Below, one piece after another: positions 45,033 to 54,165 of a stretch of 64,000 nt of DNA. Below the pieces are notes generated by a model. The model did no database searches, was not told the origin of the DNA, and saw nothing but the letters and a program-made list of their open reading frames with translations. Source of the stretch: JBKBYG01 sp046313435 (GTDB lineage Bacteria > Pseudomonadota > Alphaproteobacteria > Rickettsiales > Arcanibacteraceae); contig JBKBYG010000007.1 in the NCBI GenBank assembly GCA_046313435.1, positions 1 through 64,000 of the forward strand. The letters are read 5' to 3'. A program made the translations under genes and the position numbers. Position 1 is the stretch's first letter; the number at the start of each line of letters is the position of its first letter.

Positions 45033-46128
45033 TTTTATCCAGCCATCGCACAACACATTCAGGATATTCCTTAAACCACTCATCCACATTATAATCACCA
45101 AGATTAGTGCCAATATCTGAAAAATCTGGACCTTTTTTGAAAAGCCAATTATAAAGTGAGCTCCAAAACCCCATACCGTAATTTGCTATTTTAGCAGAAA
45201 AATAAGCATCATCACTAAAAACGCTGTGCTGGACGTAAGGTGACCAAATAGTACTGTTTGGTATTTTAGTTAATTGATCACCTACATCTTCTTGATATTG
45301 CATCATGCCCTGAATAAATAAGACAGGTTTTGCATCTGGATTTGGTGGTACTCCAATACGCCCATAAACTGCACGTTCAGTAATTTTAGAGTCAACATCT
45401 ACAACAGCTTTAATTCGCCTATCAGTAAATCCTTTAATGTGCGCAATATTAGCGCCAATACTATGACCCATAAGAATGATTTTACTTGTATCAAAGGAAC
45501 TTGATAAGTCTCCAAAAGCTTTAAAGTTCTCCAATACAAAATCAATATCTTTTATAGCCGCGTCAATTACTTCATCATCATATTTATAGCGATAATCACG
45601 GTTGCGTGGAAGATTCCGGGCATCTTGAAATGTTAAAACTATTTTTGCTCCGTTAGAGAGTTTCACAAAGTTTGCTACATAAGGCTGATCCATTTTAATA
45701 ACAATATACCCATTTGATGCTAAAGCTTCATATAGAATTGTCTCTTTTTGCCTTTCATCACCACGACCTGGAAATGCAATAATAATTGGGGATTTTTTCC
45801 CTGTAATAGCTCTAGCATTAGGAATAGCATGTCCTAAAACTTTTACCCTGTAAACATTACCATCCTCTATCGTTCCTGGCATATAAGGTGAAGTAGACTT
45901 TGTTTTAAATGTCGGATAAAAAACTGTTGCCATCCACTTGCGCTTTTCAATACTTCGAAGCTGAGTACGTGACTGGTCAGAGAGTTCTATATTAACAATA
46001 CCTACGCCATAATCTCCTTTTGGCTCAGGCAACGTTAGACTATTTGCAAATGCTAAATTAGCCTTAGTCAAAACATAGATTAGTAAGACAAAAATCGATA
46101 ATATAAATTTCATTAGACTTTTTTTCAT
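45019..46128 (-). CDS. Exported alpha/beta hydrolase, PAF-acetylhydrolase-like
   Basis: A signal peptide (residues 1-28, FILSIFVLLIYVLTKANLAFAN) precedes an alpha/beta-hydrolase domain. The nucleophile elbow is ILMGHSIGANIAH near residues 218-230, with a preceding PIIIAFPGRGDERQKE oxyanion region and a following AVVDVDSKI. Overall pattern resembles platelet-activating-factor acetylhydrolase/lipase-like proteins; the substrate is unknown. It ends inside the end of the ABC-F gene on the other strand (14-base overlap) and is the second gene of a pair with another hydrolase. Confidence 0.75.
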   Translation of the reverse strand: MKKSLMKFILSIFVLLIYVLTKANLAFANSLTLPEPKGDYGVGIVNIELSDQSRTQLRSIEKRKWMATVFYPTFKTKSTSPYMPGTIEDGNVYRVKVLGHAIPNARAITGKKSPIIIAFPGRGDERQKETILYEALASNGYIVIKMDQPYVANFVKLSNGAKIVLTFQDARNLPRNRDYRYKYDDEVIDAAIKDIDFVLENFKAFGDLSSSFDTSKIILMGHSIGANIAHIKGFTDRRIKAVVDVDSKITERAVYGRIGVPPNPDAKPVLFIQGMMQYQEDVGDQLTKIPNSTIWSPYVQHSVFSDDAYFSAKIANYGMGFWSSLYNWLFKKGPDFSDIGTNLGDYNVDEWFKEYPECVVRWLDKIKST

Positions 46129-46131
46129 GAT

Positions 46132-46830
46132 TTACCTATTCAAAAATTGAATGATCGATTTTTGAATTTCATCTTTGATTAATTCACTTCCTCTATCACA
46201 TAAATCTATGTGTTTAGCATCCTTAATATAAACTATGTCAATCCCAGTTATAGGCACTACACCTTCATCAGGTTTTGTATCAACTGCGCCAAAACGTAAA
46301 ATTGGAATTCCACCTGGAAAAGGATAACGCAAACTGTCTAGAGAAATGATTTTGGCAACTATTTTAGGATAAGTGTCTGCTAGCATCATCGATATATCTC
46401 CACCGTTAGAATGACCTATAAGAATAACTTTATCCAAATTTGTATTGATCTGAGTTTTTTTAAGCTCGTCCATAACAAATAAAATATTTTCAACTCCCTG
46501 CTCCCATATTGGCTTTCTTCTTTCAAATAAATTTCCTGTTCTTGCAAGCGGTTTATCCGTTTTGAGCTCATGTTGTATAGCAACAACAAAATATCCCAGT
46601 GAAGCTAATTTATCTGCGATGAAGGAGTATTCTGTGTTTTTAACTTCATAACCATGGTTTATGATAACTACGGGTAGTTTGCTTTCATTTTCAGCTTGGT
46701 AAATCACTACAGGAATATTTCTGTCTCTGCTAGAATCAAACATCTGAAGTGTCTTTATTTCTAAAGCATAGCTCAAAGAGCTTACACTAAAAAATACTAA
46801 GAACACTAACAATCTAAAATTAAATTTCAT
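46132..46830 (-). CDS. Exported alpha/beta hydrolase
   Basis: A 22-residue signal peptide (LLVFLVFFSVSSLSYALE) is followed by a small alpha/beta-hydrolase domain: PVVIINHGYEVKNTEYSFIADKLASLGYFVVAIQHE, then the nucleophile elbow KVILIGHSNGGDISMM near residue 140, a late Asp in DIVYIKDAKHIDLC and its following His. Catalytic triad appears complete. It starts the two-gene hydrolase unit with 3 bases before the next gene. Probably periplasmic esterase or peptidase of unknown substrate. Confidence 0.75.
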   Translation of the reverse strand: MKFNFRLLVFLVFFSVSSLSYALEIKTLQMFDSSRDRNIPVVIYQAENESKLPVVIINHGYEVKNTEYSFIADKLASLGYFVVAIQHELKTDKPLARTGNLFERRKPIWEQGVENILFVMDELKKTQINTNLDKVILIGHSNGGDISMMLADTYPKIVAKIISLDSLRYPFPGGIPILRFGAVDTKPDEGVVPITGIDIVYIKDAKHIDLCDRGSELIKDEIQKSIIQFLNR

Positions 46831-46957
46831 TTTTACTCTCTTTCAATTAATCCAACTAACCTGATGGGGCTTATGTTCCGTCTTTTATTTTGATTGAATG
46901 CATCATAATATAATAGGAAATGATGTCAAATCTATAAGTTTATATGGAACAGTCATT

Positions 46958-47587
46958 TTATTCCTCAAGTCTATGTTCTAACTTTGCTAACCAAACAGTA
47001 GCATCACCACACTCTGGATCAGCTATTTTATGGTCGATTAACGTAAAGCCGTGTTGCTTTAATAAAACTTTGTATTCATCAGATGAAAGTGAGGCATGAT
47101 AGAGCATTTCGTCACCATTATTACTCCATACCTCTCCCGCTTCTGGGCCTGATGTAAACAATAGAACACCACCTGCCTTTAAATGAGATACAAATATTTT
47201 AAACATTGCTCTCTGGTCGTCTTGCGATAAATGGAAAAAGCTATGCCAAGCAGTAATGCAATCAAATTTTGCATCCAAATTTATAGTACGCATATCACTT
47301 AGAATGAACCTAATTTTTGGACAACGTGACCTAGCGATCTCTAACATTTTGGTTGATCCATCGACTCCAATTACTTGAAAGCCTGCATCTATAAAATAGC
47401 GCCCAATTGGTTCACCAGTTCCACATCCTAAATCCAAAATTGTTGCATCTGGTTCTAAATATGAAATCGCACGATCTAGGTATGGTTTTTCAAAAAGTGC
47501 TCTAGATCGATGTTCATCCATCCAAATCGCTATCTTGTCATAGATTTTATAAATATTATCTTTGTTTTTCCTCATAAAACTTCTCAT
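46958..47587 (-). CDS. Class I SAM-dependent methyltransferase
   Basis: Motif I ILDLGCGTGEPIGRYF near residues 55-70, motif post I VIGVDGSTKMLEIAR, motif II FDCITAWHSFFHL and motif III LKAGGVLLFTSGP are all present, so it is a Rossmann-fold methyltransferase of the small-molecule type. ATG 47575 is an alternative start four codons in. It directly follows a GNAT gene with one base between, suggesting a shared transcript. Substrate unknown. Confidence 0.82.
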   Translation of the reverse strand: MRSFMRKNKDNIYKIYDKIAIWMDEHRSRALFEKPYLDRAISYLEPDATILDLGCGTGEPIGRYFIDAGFQVIGVDGSTKMLEIARSRCPKIRFILSDMRTINLDAKFDCITAWHSFFHLSQDDQRAMFKIFVSHLKAGGVLLFTSGPEAGEVWSNNGDEMLYHASLSSDEYKVLLKQHGFTLIDHKIADPECGDATVWLAKLEHRLEE

Positions 47588-47588
47588 C

Positions 47589-48119
47589 TCAATTTAATTT
47601 CTTCATAAACCATAACACTAGATCATCATCAAGAGGATAGCTATGACCTGGAATCGTGGGTTCGTAATTATAAGTAACGCCCTTACCATCTGGGATATAG
47701 CCGCGTTTCACATAAAGTCTTTGTGCTGCTCCGTAACCACCATCTTCACCTGCATAAAGCCCAACTCCAATGCCAATAGTGTCACATTTAATCTTTGCTT
47801 CCTTTTCAGCACATTCAAGAAGCATAGAGCCTATTCCAAGTTTTCTATATTCGGGCAATATATTAAGATCCATAATTTCTGGAATATTTTGATTTTTAAA
47901 TGATGGGTATTGAGACTCCCATTTAAGCGTATTGTAACCGGCAAATTTATTATCGATATATGCCAGCCAAATTATACGTTCATCCGCTCCTGCTTCCTGT
48001 AAATATTGTTCAAATAGCACAGCAGGTTTATTCCAACCAATCTGGCTAAAAGCAGAAACAATAGTTTGGATATCTTCTTTTAGCAACTTTCGAACTAATA
48101 GATTTTGAATTTTACTCAT
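47589..48119 (-). CDS. GNAT family N-acetyltransferase
   Basis: Acetyl-CoA-dependent transferase of 176 residues. The GNAT core shows NKFAGYNTLKWES, EIMDLNILPEYRKLGIGSMLLECAEKEAK (acetyl-CoA pyrophosphate loop in the RKLGIG region, near residues 92-99) and YGAAQRLYVKRGYIPDGKG. Such proteins in accessory regions often modify antibiotics or small amines, but nothing fixes the substrate here. First gene of a GNAT-methyltransferase pair. Confidence 0.83.
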   Translation of the reverse strand: MSKIQNLLVRKLLKEDIQTIVSAFSQIGWNKPAVLFEQYLQEAGADERIIWLAYIDNKFAGYNTLKWESQYPSFKNQNIPEIMDLNILPEYRKLGIGSMLLECAEKEAKIKCDTIGIGVGLYAGEDGGYGAAQRLYVKRGYIPDGKGVTYNYEPTIPGHSYPLDDDLVLWFMKKLN

Positions 48120-48167
48120 GTTAAGATTATCATAATGGAGCTATACTTAATTTTAAAATTTTAGATT

Positions 48168-49205
48168 CTACTGACGGCCTTCTCGAGAGTTCTCCTTTGG
48201 TTTGCCCTCTAAAGCTTTAACTAAGCCAGTCTTAGAGCCATCTTGAATTATTTTAATTAATGTTTGACCGGCATTTTGAGAAAACTCTCTAAAATCATTA
48301 CTTTTTTTCTCAAGTTCCTCAAGTAATATTGGATTGCGATCTTTTAGGACATCTTTGACATCTTGAGTAATATCTGCGCCTACTCCCACTAATATTCTAG
48401 CTGAATGATACTGGCGATTTAAAATGGCAAAATACAAAGCTGTCATTTTATCCTTATCTTTAGCATTTATATCTGCTTTATACTCATGCAATAGCTTAAT
48501 CATATCCGTATATCCAAACCACGAAGCCATATGTAAAGCAGTAGCATTACTTTGCTCTTTATTTGTAGGCAATGGATTAGCTCCAGATTCAAGTAATGTT
48601 CTTGCAGCATCAAGTTTATTTTCTATAACAGCAAGGTAAAGTGGCGTTGCACCTGTACTGTCTTCACGTTCAATATCAGCTTCATTATTTATTAATTCCT
48701 CCACTACTTTATCATGTCCATAGTATGATGCCATATGCAGAGCTGTATACCATTCCCTATCATTTTGTTTATCGATTTCTACTCCTGGTTGTTTTATTAA
48801 AAACCTTACAGAATTAATCTTCCCTTGCCTTGCAGCTAAATGTAGTGGAGTTGCGCCATTAATATCTGTTGCATTAAGTTTAGCGCCTTTCTCAAGTAAA
48901 ATCTCGAGTATTTCAGTTTGATCATTCTTAGCAGCATAATGGATGGGTCGTTCGTATTGGGATTTTACCGCTCCTGCTTCTAGATCAGCATTATTTTCAA
49001 GTAATATTTTCACTATGTTTAAATGGCCCTGATATGACGCAAGGTGCAATCCTGTATGCCCCAGCCTATCAGTAGAATTAACATCAACTCCTTCTTTTAG
49101 TAAGCTTTTTACTTTTTCCTCTTGACTATCTCTTGCAGCTGAAACAAATTCTTCGTTTATTTTTGATTCATCTACTGGCATAGTTGTAGTTTGAATATTT
49201 CCCAT
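48168..49205 (-). CDS. Ankyrin-repeat protein
   Basis: The intact 345-residue protein is made mostly of seven to eight ankyrin repeats from about residue 20 to 265, each of the form GHTGLHLASYQGHLNIVKILLENNADLE. ATG 49205 is preferred over GTG 49217, whose GTGAGG serves as ribosome-binding site. The C-terminal 80 residues are charged and nonrepetitive. Ankyrin proteins of intracellular bacteria often bind host proteins after type IV secretion. Repeat consensus is well preserved, so this gene appears under selection. Confidence 0.9.
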   Translation of the reverse strand: MGNIQTTTMPVDESKINEEFVSAARDSQEEKVKSLLKEGVDVNSTDRLGHTGLHLASYQGHLNIVKILLENNADLEAGAVKSQYERPIHYAAKNDQTEILEILLEKGAKLNATDINGATPLHLAARQGKINSVRFLIKQPGVEIDKQNDREWYTALHMASYYGHDKVVEELINNEADIEREDSTGATPLYLAVIENKLDAARTLLESGANPLPTNKEQSNATALHMASWFGYTDMIKLLHEYKADINAKDKDKMTALYFAILNRQYHSARILVGVGADITQDVKDVLKDRNPILLEELEKKSNDFREFSQNAGQTLIKIIQDGSKTGLVKALEGKPKENSREGRQ

Positions 49206-49309
49206 ATTTTTCCTCACTAATGAAATTTAATATGCAAAACTTATTTTATAATGTATAAAAATTCAATATATGTCAGCAAAACTATTGTATAACAAATAAT
49301 TAAAGCTTT

Positions 49310-50203
49310 ATGAACATTAGTTTTCAACCTTTAAATGAGTTACATTTTCTTCTTCTTTTAAAATGGCTTGAGTCTTCAAATGTTAAAAAATGGTGGGATC
49401 AGGATATCATTTATACAGTTGATTTGGTTAAAGAAAAATATGCAAGTTACACTCAAGGCTATAAAGAAATAAACGATATTAAAAAGCCAATTAATGCATA
49501 TATATTTTATTTTGATAATCAACCTGTTGGTTATATCCAAATCTATAATGCTTACGATTTTCCACGCAGCAAACCTCTTGTAGGCTTACCAGAAAATTTA
49601 GGTGCTTTCGATATTTTCATTGGTGAAGAAGAATATTTAGGTAAAAATATTGGCTCTCGGACAATTTCAAAATTTTTGAATATTTATGGTAACAATTATT
49701 CTCATTTTTTTGTTGACCCTGATTTAAACAATATTGCTGCTATTAAGTCTTATGAAAAAGCTGGATTTAAAAAGTTCGGGGAGCGAAAAGATACTCATGA
49801 AATTTGGATGCTACTAAATATGCATGATCAAATACTTGAACAGCTCAAATCTCGTGAGCCAATATTCCATCACCCTAGCAAATTTGGAAAGACAAAAGAA
49901 GATATTTTAAATCAAATATGTGAAGAATTTTGGGAAGTTGGCGCCTCAGGTACTGTCTATAGTAAACAAGATGTTATTGATACCTTGCTCGAGCGATATA
50001 ATGATCCGGATTACCAGGATATTTGGGAGGCAAAAGATTTTAAACTTATTCAAATAGCACCTGACAATTATTTGCTTACATATGTTTTGATTCAAAATAA
50101 AATAAGAATTACAAGGCGCAGTACTATTTGGCGTAAAATAAATGATAATTGGAAAATATTATATCATCAAGGAACAATCGTTAGCGAAAAAAATCATGAA
50201 TAA
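49310..50203 (+). CDS. Fusion: AAC(6')-like acetyltransferase + DUF4440-like domain
   Basis: Residues 1-168 form an Acetyltransf_8/AAC(6')-type GNAT domain: FLLLLKWLESSNVKKWWDQD, PVGYIQIYNAYDFP, GAFDIFIGEEEYLGKNIGSRTISKFLN, and VDPDLNNIAAIKSYEKAGFKK. Residues 170-297 form a separate cone-fold domain of the DUF4440/SnoaL type: ILNQICEEFWEVGASGTVYSKQDVIDTLLERY and RSTIWRKINDNWKILYHQGT. Fusions of these two are unusual in my experience. The first half suggests modification of an aminoglycoside-like amine. It overlaps the following kinase gene by eight bases. Confidence 0.78.
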   Translation: MNISFQPLNELHFLLLLKWLESSNVKKWWDQDIIYTVDLVKEKYASYTQGYKEINDIKKPINAYIFYFDNQPVGYIQIYNAYDFPRSKPLVGLPENLGAFDIFIGEEEYLGKNIGSRTISKFLNIYGNNYSHFFVDPDLNNIAAIKSYEKAGFKKFGERKDTHEIWMLLNMHDQILEQLKSREPIFHHPSKFGKTKEDILNQICEEFWEVGASGTVYSKQDVIDTLLERYNDPDYQDIWEAKDFKLIQIAPDNYLLTYVLIQNKIRITRRSTIWRKINDNWKILYHQGTIVSEKNHE

Positions 50204-50789
50204 CACACAGAATAAAACTATAGTTATCTATATTACCGCAAGACCTGGAACGGGTAAATATACGATAGCTAAGGCGCTTGCTAAGGATTATGGTTTCAGA
50301 ATATGCGATAATCAACTTATCAATAACCCAATTCTTGAACTTTTAAATTATGATGGCTTTACTGAAGTGCCCGAATTTGCTTGGGTCTCTATAAGAAAGA
50401 TACGTAGTGCTGTTTGGGAGTTTATTGCAAATGAAAAAAACAATAGTTACATACTTACAAATAATCTTTTTGAGTACGAGGGCGATAGAAAACTTTATGA
50501 GCAAGTAAAGCAGATAGCTTTGGGTAGAGGTTCATTATTTATACCAGTTAGGCTAACCATAACAGAAGAAGAACATTTAAAACGCGTGACCCAACCTGAA
50601 CGTAGAAAAAGGTGGAAGTCTATTGATCCAAAAGAAGTATATAATGAAATGCCCCTTTTACAGATTCATGACCCTGAGTTACTTAATCTTGAAGTCACTA
50701 ATTTATCTCCTGAAGAAGCAGCTGAGCAAATCGTGGAACATGTGAAAAGCTTTAATTATAACATCTCAGATTTGCATTTCGTCAAATAA
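50196..50789 (+). CDS. P-loop AAA-type nucleotide/small-molecule kinase
   Basis: Start chosen at ATG 50196, inside the end of the upstream gene; a longer frame from 50142 lacks support. The P-loop is ITARPGTGKYTIAKALAKDYG, with Tyr where most family members have Ser or Thr just after the Lys. Later features are ILTNNLFEYEGDRKLYEQV, a lid-like arginine cluster PERRKRWKSIDP, and a helical C-terminus. It resembles AAA_18/AAA_33 kinases that phosphorylate small molecules including antibiotics. Substrate unknown. Confidence 0.7.
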   Translation: MNNTQNKTIVIYITARPGTGKYTIAKALAKDYGFRICDNQLINNPILELLNYDGFTEVPEFAWVSIRKIRSAVWEFIANEKNNSYILTNNLFEYEGDRKLYEQVKQIALGRGSLFIPVRLTITEEEHLKRVTQPERRKRWKSIDPKEVYNEMPLLQIHDPELLNLEVTNLSPEEAAEQIVEHVKSFNYNISDLHFVK

Positions 50790-50801
50790 AGTAATGGAGT
50801 T

Positions 50802-52049
50802 TTATACGTTTAAAATATCTTTCCAACTAGTAGTATAACATGGACTAAGCATATTTTTTATTGGCTCCCACTCATTTTTTATACCAGCTCCACCAAAAAA
50901 AACTGTTTTACTTCCATAATTAGCGTTAATTGTATCTAAAGCGCTCATTAAATTTGTACTTTTTTTAATATCCCTATTATCAAATAAGCTCGCCTTATAG
51001 TAAATTTTTGGCCTTAAGCCACTTAATATTATTCCAGCTTTTTTGTAATTAAAGCCTGGTTGATATATTTTTTCTATTAATAAATTAGAATATTTTATCA
51101 ATTCTAAAGTGTTATCCGTAGCAAATGGCAATGCTAGATATGAAGAATTTTTATAGTAATTTTCCTTAAATTTATCTGTTGCAGTATAAACTATAAGATA
51201 ACTAGCTTCTAATTTTGCCTTTCTTACTTTTTCACCTGCTTTTGAAATATGGCTTATAACAGCTTCCCTCAAAGCTTCTAGAGTATTTATTGCTTTACCA
51301 AATGACCTCGAAACAGTAATAGATTTTTTGTCTTTAATATCAGTTTCAATTGATATACAGGAAGTTCCTCTTAGCTCATACTGAGTTTTAGCTCCAACAA
51401 CGTGAAGATGATTCCTTATCCATATATTATCTGCATCACGTATATCTTTTGCTGTATTTATATTATTTTGTCTTAAAAATTTTGACCAATTTTTACCTAT
51501 ACCCCAGACATCTCCTATATCAATTGAATTTAGTACTTCATCCTCATTATCCTTATCTAGTGAAAATACATTATTTCTTGTAATATCTTTTTTAGCTATT
51601 AAATTTGCAAGCTTAGCCAATGTTTTAGTCCTACCTATCCCTATACTTACAGGTATTCCAATCCATTTTCTTATTGAATCTCTAATATGTTCCCCATATT
51701 TATAGGGATCTTTAAAAGATGATAAATCAAGAAAAGCTTCATCAATAGAATATAATTCTATTCTTGGACAAAACTCTTTTAAACTCGTCATTACTCTTTT
51801 GCTTATATCTCCGTAAAGAGCAAAATTTGAGGAAAATATTTCAATTTGATGTTTTTTTATGAGATGTTTAACTTGGAAATAAGGCTGCCCCATTTTAATG
51901 CCCAATTTTTTTACTTCTTCAGATCTGGCTATAACACAACCATCATTATTAGAAAGCACTAGAATTGGTTTATTCTCTAAATCTGGTCTAAATATACGCT
52001 CACAGGAAGCATAAAAATTATTACAATCAACTAGGGCAAAAATACTCAT
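50802..52049 (-). CDS. umuC: Error-prone DNA polymerase V subunit UmuC
   Basis: Y-family translesion polymerase. The N-terminus FALVDCNNFYASCERIFRPDLENKPILVLSNNDGCVIARS and catalytic ELYSIDEAFLDLSSF (Asp-Glu near residues 100-103) are complete. It also has RTKTLAKLANLIAKK, helix-hairpin IGDVWGIGKNWSKFL, and a C-terminal little finger. Length 415 is close to E. coli UmuC. It follows umuD by ten bases. Together they provide SOS mutagenesis, a rare capacity in reduced Rickettsiales genomes. Confidence 0.95.
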   Translation of the reverse strand: MSIFALVDCNNFYASCERIFRPDLENKPILVLSNNDGCVIARSEEVKKLGIKMGQPYFQVKHLIKKHQIEIFSSNFALYGDISKRVMTSLKEFCPRIELYSIDEAFLDLSSFKDPYKYGEHIRDSIRKWIGIPVSIGIGRTKTLAKLANLIAKKDITRNNVFSLDKDNEDEVLNSIDIGDVWGIGKNWSKFLRQNNINTAKDIRDADNIWIRNHLHVVGAKTQYELRGTSCISIETDIKDKKSITVSRSFGKAINTLEALREAVISHISKAGEKVRKAKLEASYLIVYTATDKFKENYYKNSSYLALPFATDNTLELIKYSNLLIEKIYQPGFNYKKAGIILSGLRPKIYYKASLFDNRDIKKSTNLMSALDTINANYGSKTVFFGGAGIKNEWEPIKNMLSPCYTTSWKDILNV

Positions 52050-52059
52050 ATATTATTGA

Positions 52060-52485
52060 TTAGATCAATTTATGAATAACATTTGATACTACACCCCATA
52101 TTTCAAAATTCATATCAGCCGTTATTTTAATTGGCTTATATTCATGATTTTCTGGAACTAGTGTTATTTTCTCTTTGTTTATACTTAGCCTTTTTAAAGT
52201 AAATTCCCCATTAAGGTGGGCAATAACAATCATACCGTCTTTCGGAGTTATTGAGCGGTCCACAATTAGTAAATCACCTTGATGTATCCCTGCATTTATC
52301 ATTGAATTACCGGTGGCTTTGATAAAAAAAGTTGAAGCAGGACGATGAATTAAATAATCATTTAAATCAAGTTCGTTTTCAAGATAATTATCTGCAGGAG
52401 AAGGAAAACCTGCTTGAACTCTTACTTCATAATAGGGCAATTTAAGAGAAGAATTAATTACAGGAGAAATAATTTCCAATTTCAT
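52060..52485 (-). CDS. umuD: UmuD, self-cleaving S24 peptidase subunit of Pol V
   Basis: LexA-like protein that RecA-ssDNA induces to self-cleave to UmuD'. I chose ATG 52485, preceded by GGAG eight bases upstream; a nine-codon extension exists. Cleavage site Ala-Gly in VQAGFPSPAD, catalytic Ser in KATGNSMINAG and Lys in FTLKRLS are present. The 141-residue length matches UmuD (139). I see no clear alphaproteobacterial GTTC-N7-GTTC LexA box upstream. Confidence 0.94.
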   Translation of the reverse strand: MKLEIISPVINSSLKLPYYEVRVQAGFPSPADNYLENELDLNDYLIHRPASTFFIKATGNSMINAGIHQGDLLIVDRSITPKDGMIVIAHLNGEFTLKRLSINKEKITLVPENHEYKPIKITADMNFEIWGVVSNVIHKLI

Positions 52486-52619
52486 TTTATCAACTCCATA
52501 TTTAAAATCCATAAGATATATTAAAATAGCTTAACTTATTTTTTTGTAAAGATAATTTCTGTCATGCATTAGAATGTAAGCGTAAATCTATATTAGAAAC
52601 TAAATAGTTAATATAGAAT

Positions 52620-52658
52620 TAATAAAAAATAAAAGCTGCCCTTCAACGGACAGCTTTT
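52620..52658 (-). terminator. Terminator of the coiled-coil gene
   Basis: AAAAGCTGCCC (52631-52641) pairs with GGACAGCTTTT (52648-52658) with one wobble. On the minus strand the stem is followed by ATTTTTTATT, a classic T-rich tail. It starts six bases beyond the coiled-coil gene stop. Confidence 0.9.
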
Positions 52659-52664
52659 AAAATG

Positions 52665-53960
52665 CTATGGATTAATAATCGGTACTTCCTCTTTAGATTC
52701 CTTTTTTTGTTCAAGCTTTTTTACTTGCATTTGAGGATCTGAAGTCGGAATATTAGCCCCTGATTTTTCAACCCAGCTTGTATTAGCAAAATTTAAAGTT
52801 TTTTTAACTCTGCTAGGGTTTAAAGATTTCGCAAAATTAGGATCTGTTTTCTCTAATTCTTCACTAATTGGAACAATATCAGATTTTTTTGGAGTATTTG
52901 GCTTAAGAGGAGAAAGAGAAAGACCTAGTGTTATAGGATCCACTATATCTGATGAGATTTCCGTATCATTTTCGCTTAAGTTATTTTCAGCCTTTCTATA
53001 GTTATCAACTTGCTCTTGAGTATTTTTCATAATCTCATTTATTTCATTCATACTATTAAATAATGCCTCTCTATCTTCTTTTACTTCCTCTAATTCTTCT
53101 TTTAGAGTTTGTGCTTGAGTTTTAAGTAAGTCCACTTGTGATTCTAAATCATTAATCTTAGCATTATTGTTTTTTATTTCTTCTGATAATTCCTGCTCGC
53201 GACTAGATTTTTCTTTTTTTATATTATTAATTTGTATGTTCAGCTGTTTTTTAGTTTCATTCAAATTGCTTACTTGCGCTTTATTATCTTCAAGCTCATT
53301 TGATATTTGTTTGTTTTTTTCTTGTAGTATCTTACATTGTTGTTGAGAAGTTTTAACTTTCTCTTCTTCAGTGGATATTACAGTATTTAATTCGCTAACT
53401 TTACTTTCCAATTCTAATTTTTTATGGTTCAATTCTTTTTTGTCATTTACTAATTTTTTATTTTCTTCTTTAGCCTTTTCTAATCTTTTTGCATTAGAAT
53501 CTGCTTCCTCAGTAAGTTCTTTTTTATCCTTAATTAATTGAATAACTTCTTTATCTACAGAAATTAATTTTTGCTCAAGGGTTTTTTTCTCTTCTTTTAA
53601 AAATAAGGATTCCTCATTAGCTTGATCTAATTGACTTTTTAATAACTGATTTTGTGTCTGAAGCACTTGATTTTGTGATTCTAAAGTTTCCTTTTCTAGT
53701 AAGGTTTCTTGTAATTTTGAAGCTAATTCTTCAATTTCGCTTTTTTTGCCTTCTTTATTATATTCTAATTCTTTCCCTTTCTGCAAAAGAAGTTTAACTT
53801 GGTTTTCATAATATTTAACTTGTTGTTTTAAGCCTATATTTTCTTTCTGAAGACCTATTATTAAAGGAGCATTTCTTGCAAAATTTTCTACCTGACTTGT
53901 TGTATCATTTCCTGCTTTTTTATATGGCGAAGCTTCTATTGTGTTATTATTATCTTTCAT
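52665..53960 (-). CDS. Long coiled-coil protein, 431 aa
   Basis: Residues about 35-320 are almost continuous heptad-repeat coiled coil, rich in Lys, Glu, Gln and Asn (for example LEKAKEENKKLVNDKKELNHKKLELES). The ends are Ser/Pro/Asn-rich and probably disordered. No signal peptide or membrane helix. Architecture resembles structural proteins or type IV-secreted coiled-coil effectors that imitate host cytoskeletal or vesicle-tethering proteins; no specific family is recognised. It has its own terminator and a divergent neighbour at 54205. Confidence 0.75.
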   Translation of the reverse strand: MKDNNNTIEASPYKKAGNDTTSQVENFARNAPLIIGLQKENIGLKQQVKYYENQVKLLLQKGKELEYNKEGKKSEIEELASKLQETLLEKETLESQNQVLQTQNQLLKSQLDQANEESLFLKEEKKTLEQKLISVDKEVIQLIKDKKELTEEADSNAKRLEKAKEENKKLVNDKKELNHKKLELESKVSELNTVISTEEEKVKTSQQQCKILQEKNKQISNELEDNKAQVSNLNETKKQLNIQINNIKKEKSSREQELSEEIKNNNAKINDLESQVDLLKTQAQTLKEELEEVKEDREALFNSMNEINEIMKNTQEQVDNYRKAENNLSENDTEISSDIVDPITLGLSLSPLKPNTPKKSDIVPISEELEKTDPNFAKSLNPSRVKKTLNFANTSWVEKSGANIPTSDPQMQVKKLEQKKESKEEVPIINP

Positions 53961-54165
53961 AATTATTTCCTAATAATTTAAAATTAAAAAAGTAATTTTA
54001 TTCTAACTAAAGAAAATAATTTCGTCAAATTATATAAAACAGCTTATGGTAGTGTATAACCATAGTATTACATACTATTAGTATATTAACTTATTTCTTA
54101 TTTTCCGTAAAATGAATAAATATTTAAGTATATTAAATGAAAAATATATGTTATGTTGCGCACAA

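Noticed and set aside
52486..52620. SOS/LexA box upstream of umuD
   Set aside because: No GTTC-N7-GTTC, GAAC-N7-GAAC or CTGT-N8-ACAG spacing is seen.
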